Positions 13,810 through 14,648 of a stretch of DNA of 14,648 nt are shown in pieces. The number at the start of each line of letters is the position of its first letter. Position 1 is the stretch's first letter. Origin of the DNA: Sulfuricurvum sp. (GTDB lineage Bacteria > Campylobacterota > Campylobacteria > Campylobacterales > Sulfurimonadaceae). Below the pieces are notes generated by a model, which was given only the letters and a program-made list of their open reading frames with translations, did not search any database and was not told the DNA's origin. Position numbers and translations under genes: made by a program. Location of the stretch: positions 1 to 14,648 of the forward strand of contig DZBC01000024.1 in assembly GCA_022729835.1 (NCBI GenBank), given 5' to 3'.

Positions 13810-14336
13810 AAATCATCGTGGCCATCAGCGGTTCTAGCGGCGCTTCGCTGGGGCTCAAACTCCTAGAACTGCTACCCCAGCAACACGAAAAACACCTGAT
13901 CGTCTCTGAGCACGCCCAAATCGTTCTCGACAAAGAACCCCAAGCGATCATCCACCAAAACCACGAAATCTGGGCCGGCGTAGCCTCGGGCTCCTTTGGC
14001 GCTGACGCCATGCTCATCACCCCTTGCAGCATGAACACCCTAGCCAAGATCGCCTGCGGCATTGCCGATAACCTCATCACCCGCGCCGCGAGCGTAATGA
14101 TCAAAGAGCGCCGCACATTGTTGCTCGCGCCGCGCGAAATGCCCTTTTCACCCATCGCGCTGGAAAACATGCTCAAGCTCTCCCGTCTTGGCGTCATCAT
14201 CGCGCCGCCGGTGCTGGCGTACTACGCCAACCAACAGAGTCTTGAAGAGATGGAGCATTTTATGATCGGCAAATGGTTCGATCTCATCGGTATCGAGAAT
14301 CAACTCTATACGCGCTGGAGCGACCGTGAAGCATAA
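13806..14336 (+). CDS. ubiX: Flavin prenyltransferase UbiX
   Basis: Makes prenylated FMN, the cofactor of UbiD-type decarboxylases, from FMN and dimethylallyl phosphate; in these bacteria it would serve quinone synthesis or another UbiD-family reaction. The 176-aa length is typical. Motifs: ISGSSGAS (7-14) binds the flavin phosphate, then PCSMNTLAKIACGIADNLITRAA (73-95), KERRTLLLAPREMP (100-113), and the C-terminal VIIAPPVLAYY. The start is GTG at 13806, overlapping the flgA stop as GTGA. Its end overlaps coaD by 11 bp. No ubiD lies in the window. The flgA-like, ubiX, coaD order is one I recall from Helicobacter pylori, where tmk follows. Confidence 0.94.
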   Translation: MKIIVAISGSSGASLGLKLLELLPQQHEKHLIVSEHAQIVLDKEPQAIIHQNHEIWAGVASGSFGADAMLITPCSMNTLAKIACGIADNLITRAASVMIKERRTLLLAPREMPFSPIALENMLKLSRLGVIIAPPVLAYYANQQSLEEMEHFMIGKWFDLIGIENQLYTRWSDREA

Positions 14337-14648
14337 AATCGCCCTCTATCCCGGCACCTTCGATCCCATCACCAACGGCCACTTCGATATCGCCAAGCGC
14401 GCCTTGGGGCTTTTTGACGAGGTGGTGATCGCTGTTGCAGACAACCGCGACAAAAAGCCGCTCTACACACTCGAACAACGGGTGCAGATGAGCCAACTGG
14501 CCACACAGGAACTTGAACGTATACGGGTGATCGGCTTTGACAACCTCACCGTCGATCTGGCCAAAAGTCTGGGTACCGATATTATCATCCGAGGCCTTCG
14601 CGCCGTGAGCGATTTTGAGTACGAACTCCAGCTTGGCTATCTCAACAA
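14326..14648 (+). CDS. coaD: Phosphopantetheine adenylyltransferase, 5' part (runs off window)
   Basis: Fourth step of coenzyme A synthesis: 4'-phosphopantetheine + ATP gives dephospho-CoA. The first 107 codons are present. The nucleotidyltransferase signature is YPGTFDPITNGHFDI (8-22) with the TNGH nucleotide-binding motif at 16-19. The later GLRAVSDFEYELQLGYLN segment matches the conserved IRGLRA...FEYE region. The start is GTG at 14326, with GGAG at 14317-14320 just upstream, inside ubiX. The 11-bp overlap suggests coupling with ubiX. The full protein is usually about 160 aa, so about a third is missing to the right. Confidence 0.95.
   Translation, partial: MKHKIALYPGTFDPITNGHFDIAKRALGLFDEVVIAVADNRDKKPLYTLEQRVQMSQLATQELERIRVIGFDNLTVDLAKSLGTDIIIRGLRAVSDFEYELQLGYLN

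Noticed and set aside
1..14648. tRNA, rRNA, CRISPR array, insertion sequence or prophage signals
   Set aside because: Almost every base is covered by recognised protein genes; I saw no direct-repeat arrays, transposase motifs or tRNA-like stretches in the short gaps.

Overview
The window looks like a chromosomal segment of a Campylobacterota (Epsilonproteobacteria) member with a genome of roughly balanced base composition. Two things suggest this. The flgA-like, ubiX, coaD order at the right edge matches the order I recall from Helicobacter pylori and relatives. The gene packing is also very tight, with many 1-14 bp overlaps. Gene families are mostly housekeeping. I see no rRNA, tRNA, insertion sequence, CRISPR array or prophage gene, and no gene-free stretch above 85 bp.

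Layout. (1) Bases 1-5271, plus strand, one probable operon: 3' part of lepB (signal peptidase I), an M50-type membrane zinc protease, rpiB, a small membrane-anchored coiled-coil protein, apt, trpB and an M17 leucyl aminopeptidase. (2) Bases 5275-9236, minus strand: a GGDEF-EAL cyclic-di-GMP enzyme, then (4 bp overlap) an exported two-domain protein that joins a NagZ-like glycosidase to an N-acetylmuramoyl-L-alanine amidase. (3) Bases 9309-11621, minus strand: a three-gene AMMECR1 / radical SAM / Memo operon, a conserved set whose biochemical role is not settled. (4) Bases 11705-14648, plus strand: a tandem HD plus HD-GYP phosphodiesterase, flgA, ubiX and the 5' part of coaD.

How they fit together: lepB and the M50 protease both act on proteins in the membrane. 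The NagZ-amidase fusion would strip both the sugar and the peptide from cell-wall fragments. The GGDEF-EAL protein and the HD-GYP protein make or destroy cyclic dinucleotides and flank the AMMECR1 operon. The HD-GYP gene abuts a flagellar assembly gene, so a motility link is plausible but not shown.

The most striking signal is not a gene. The 8-base palindrome TACATGTA occurs nine times, where about 0.2 would be expected by chance with equal base frequencies. Every ACATGT in the window lies inside it. Four copies are the perfect 10-mer TTACATGTAA and five differ from it only at one outer base. All nine lie in coding sequence, in all three reading frames, and one supplies a stop codon at a convergent gene junction. 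This resembles a highly iterated palindrome in the manner of cyanobacterial HIP1, with a different sequence.
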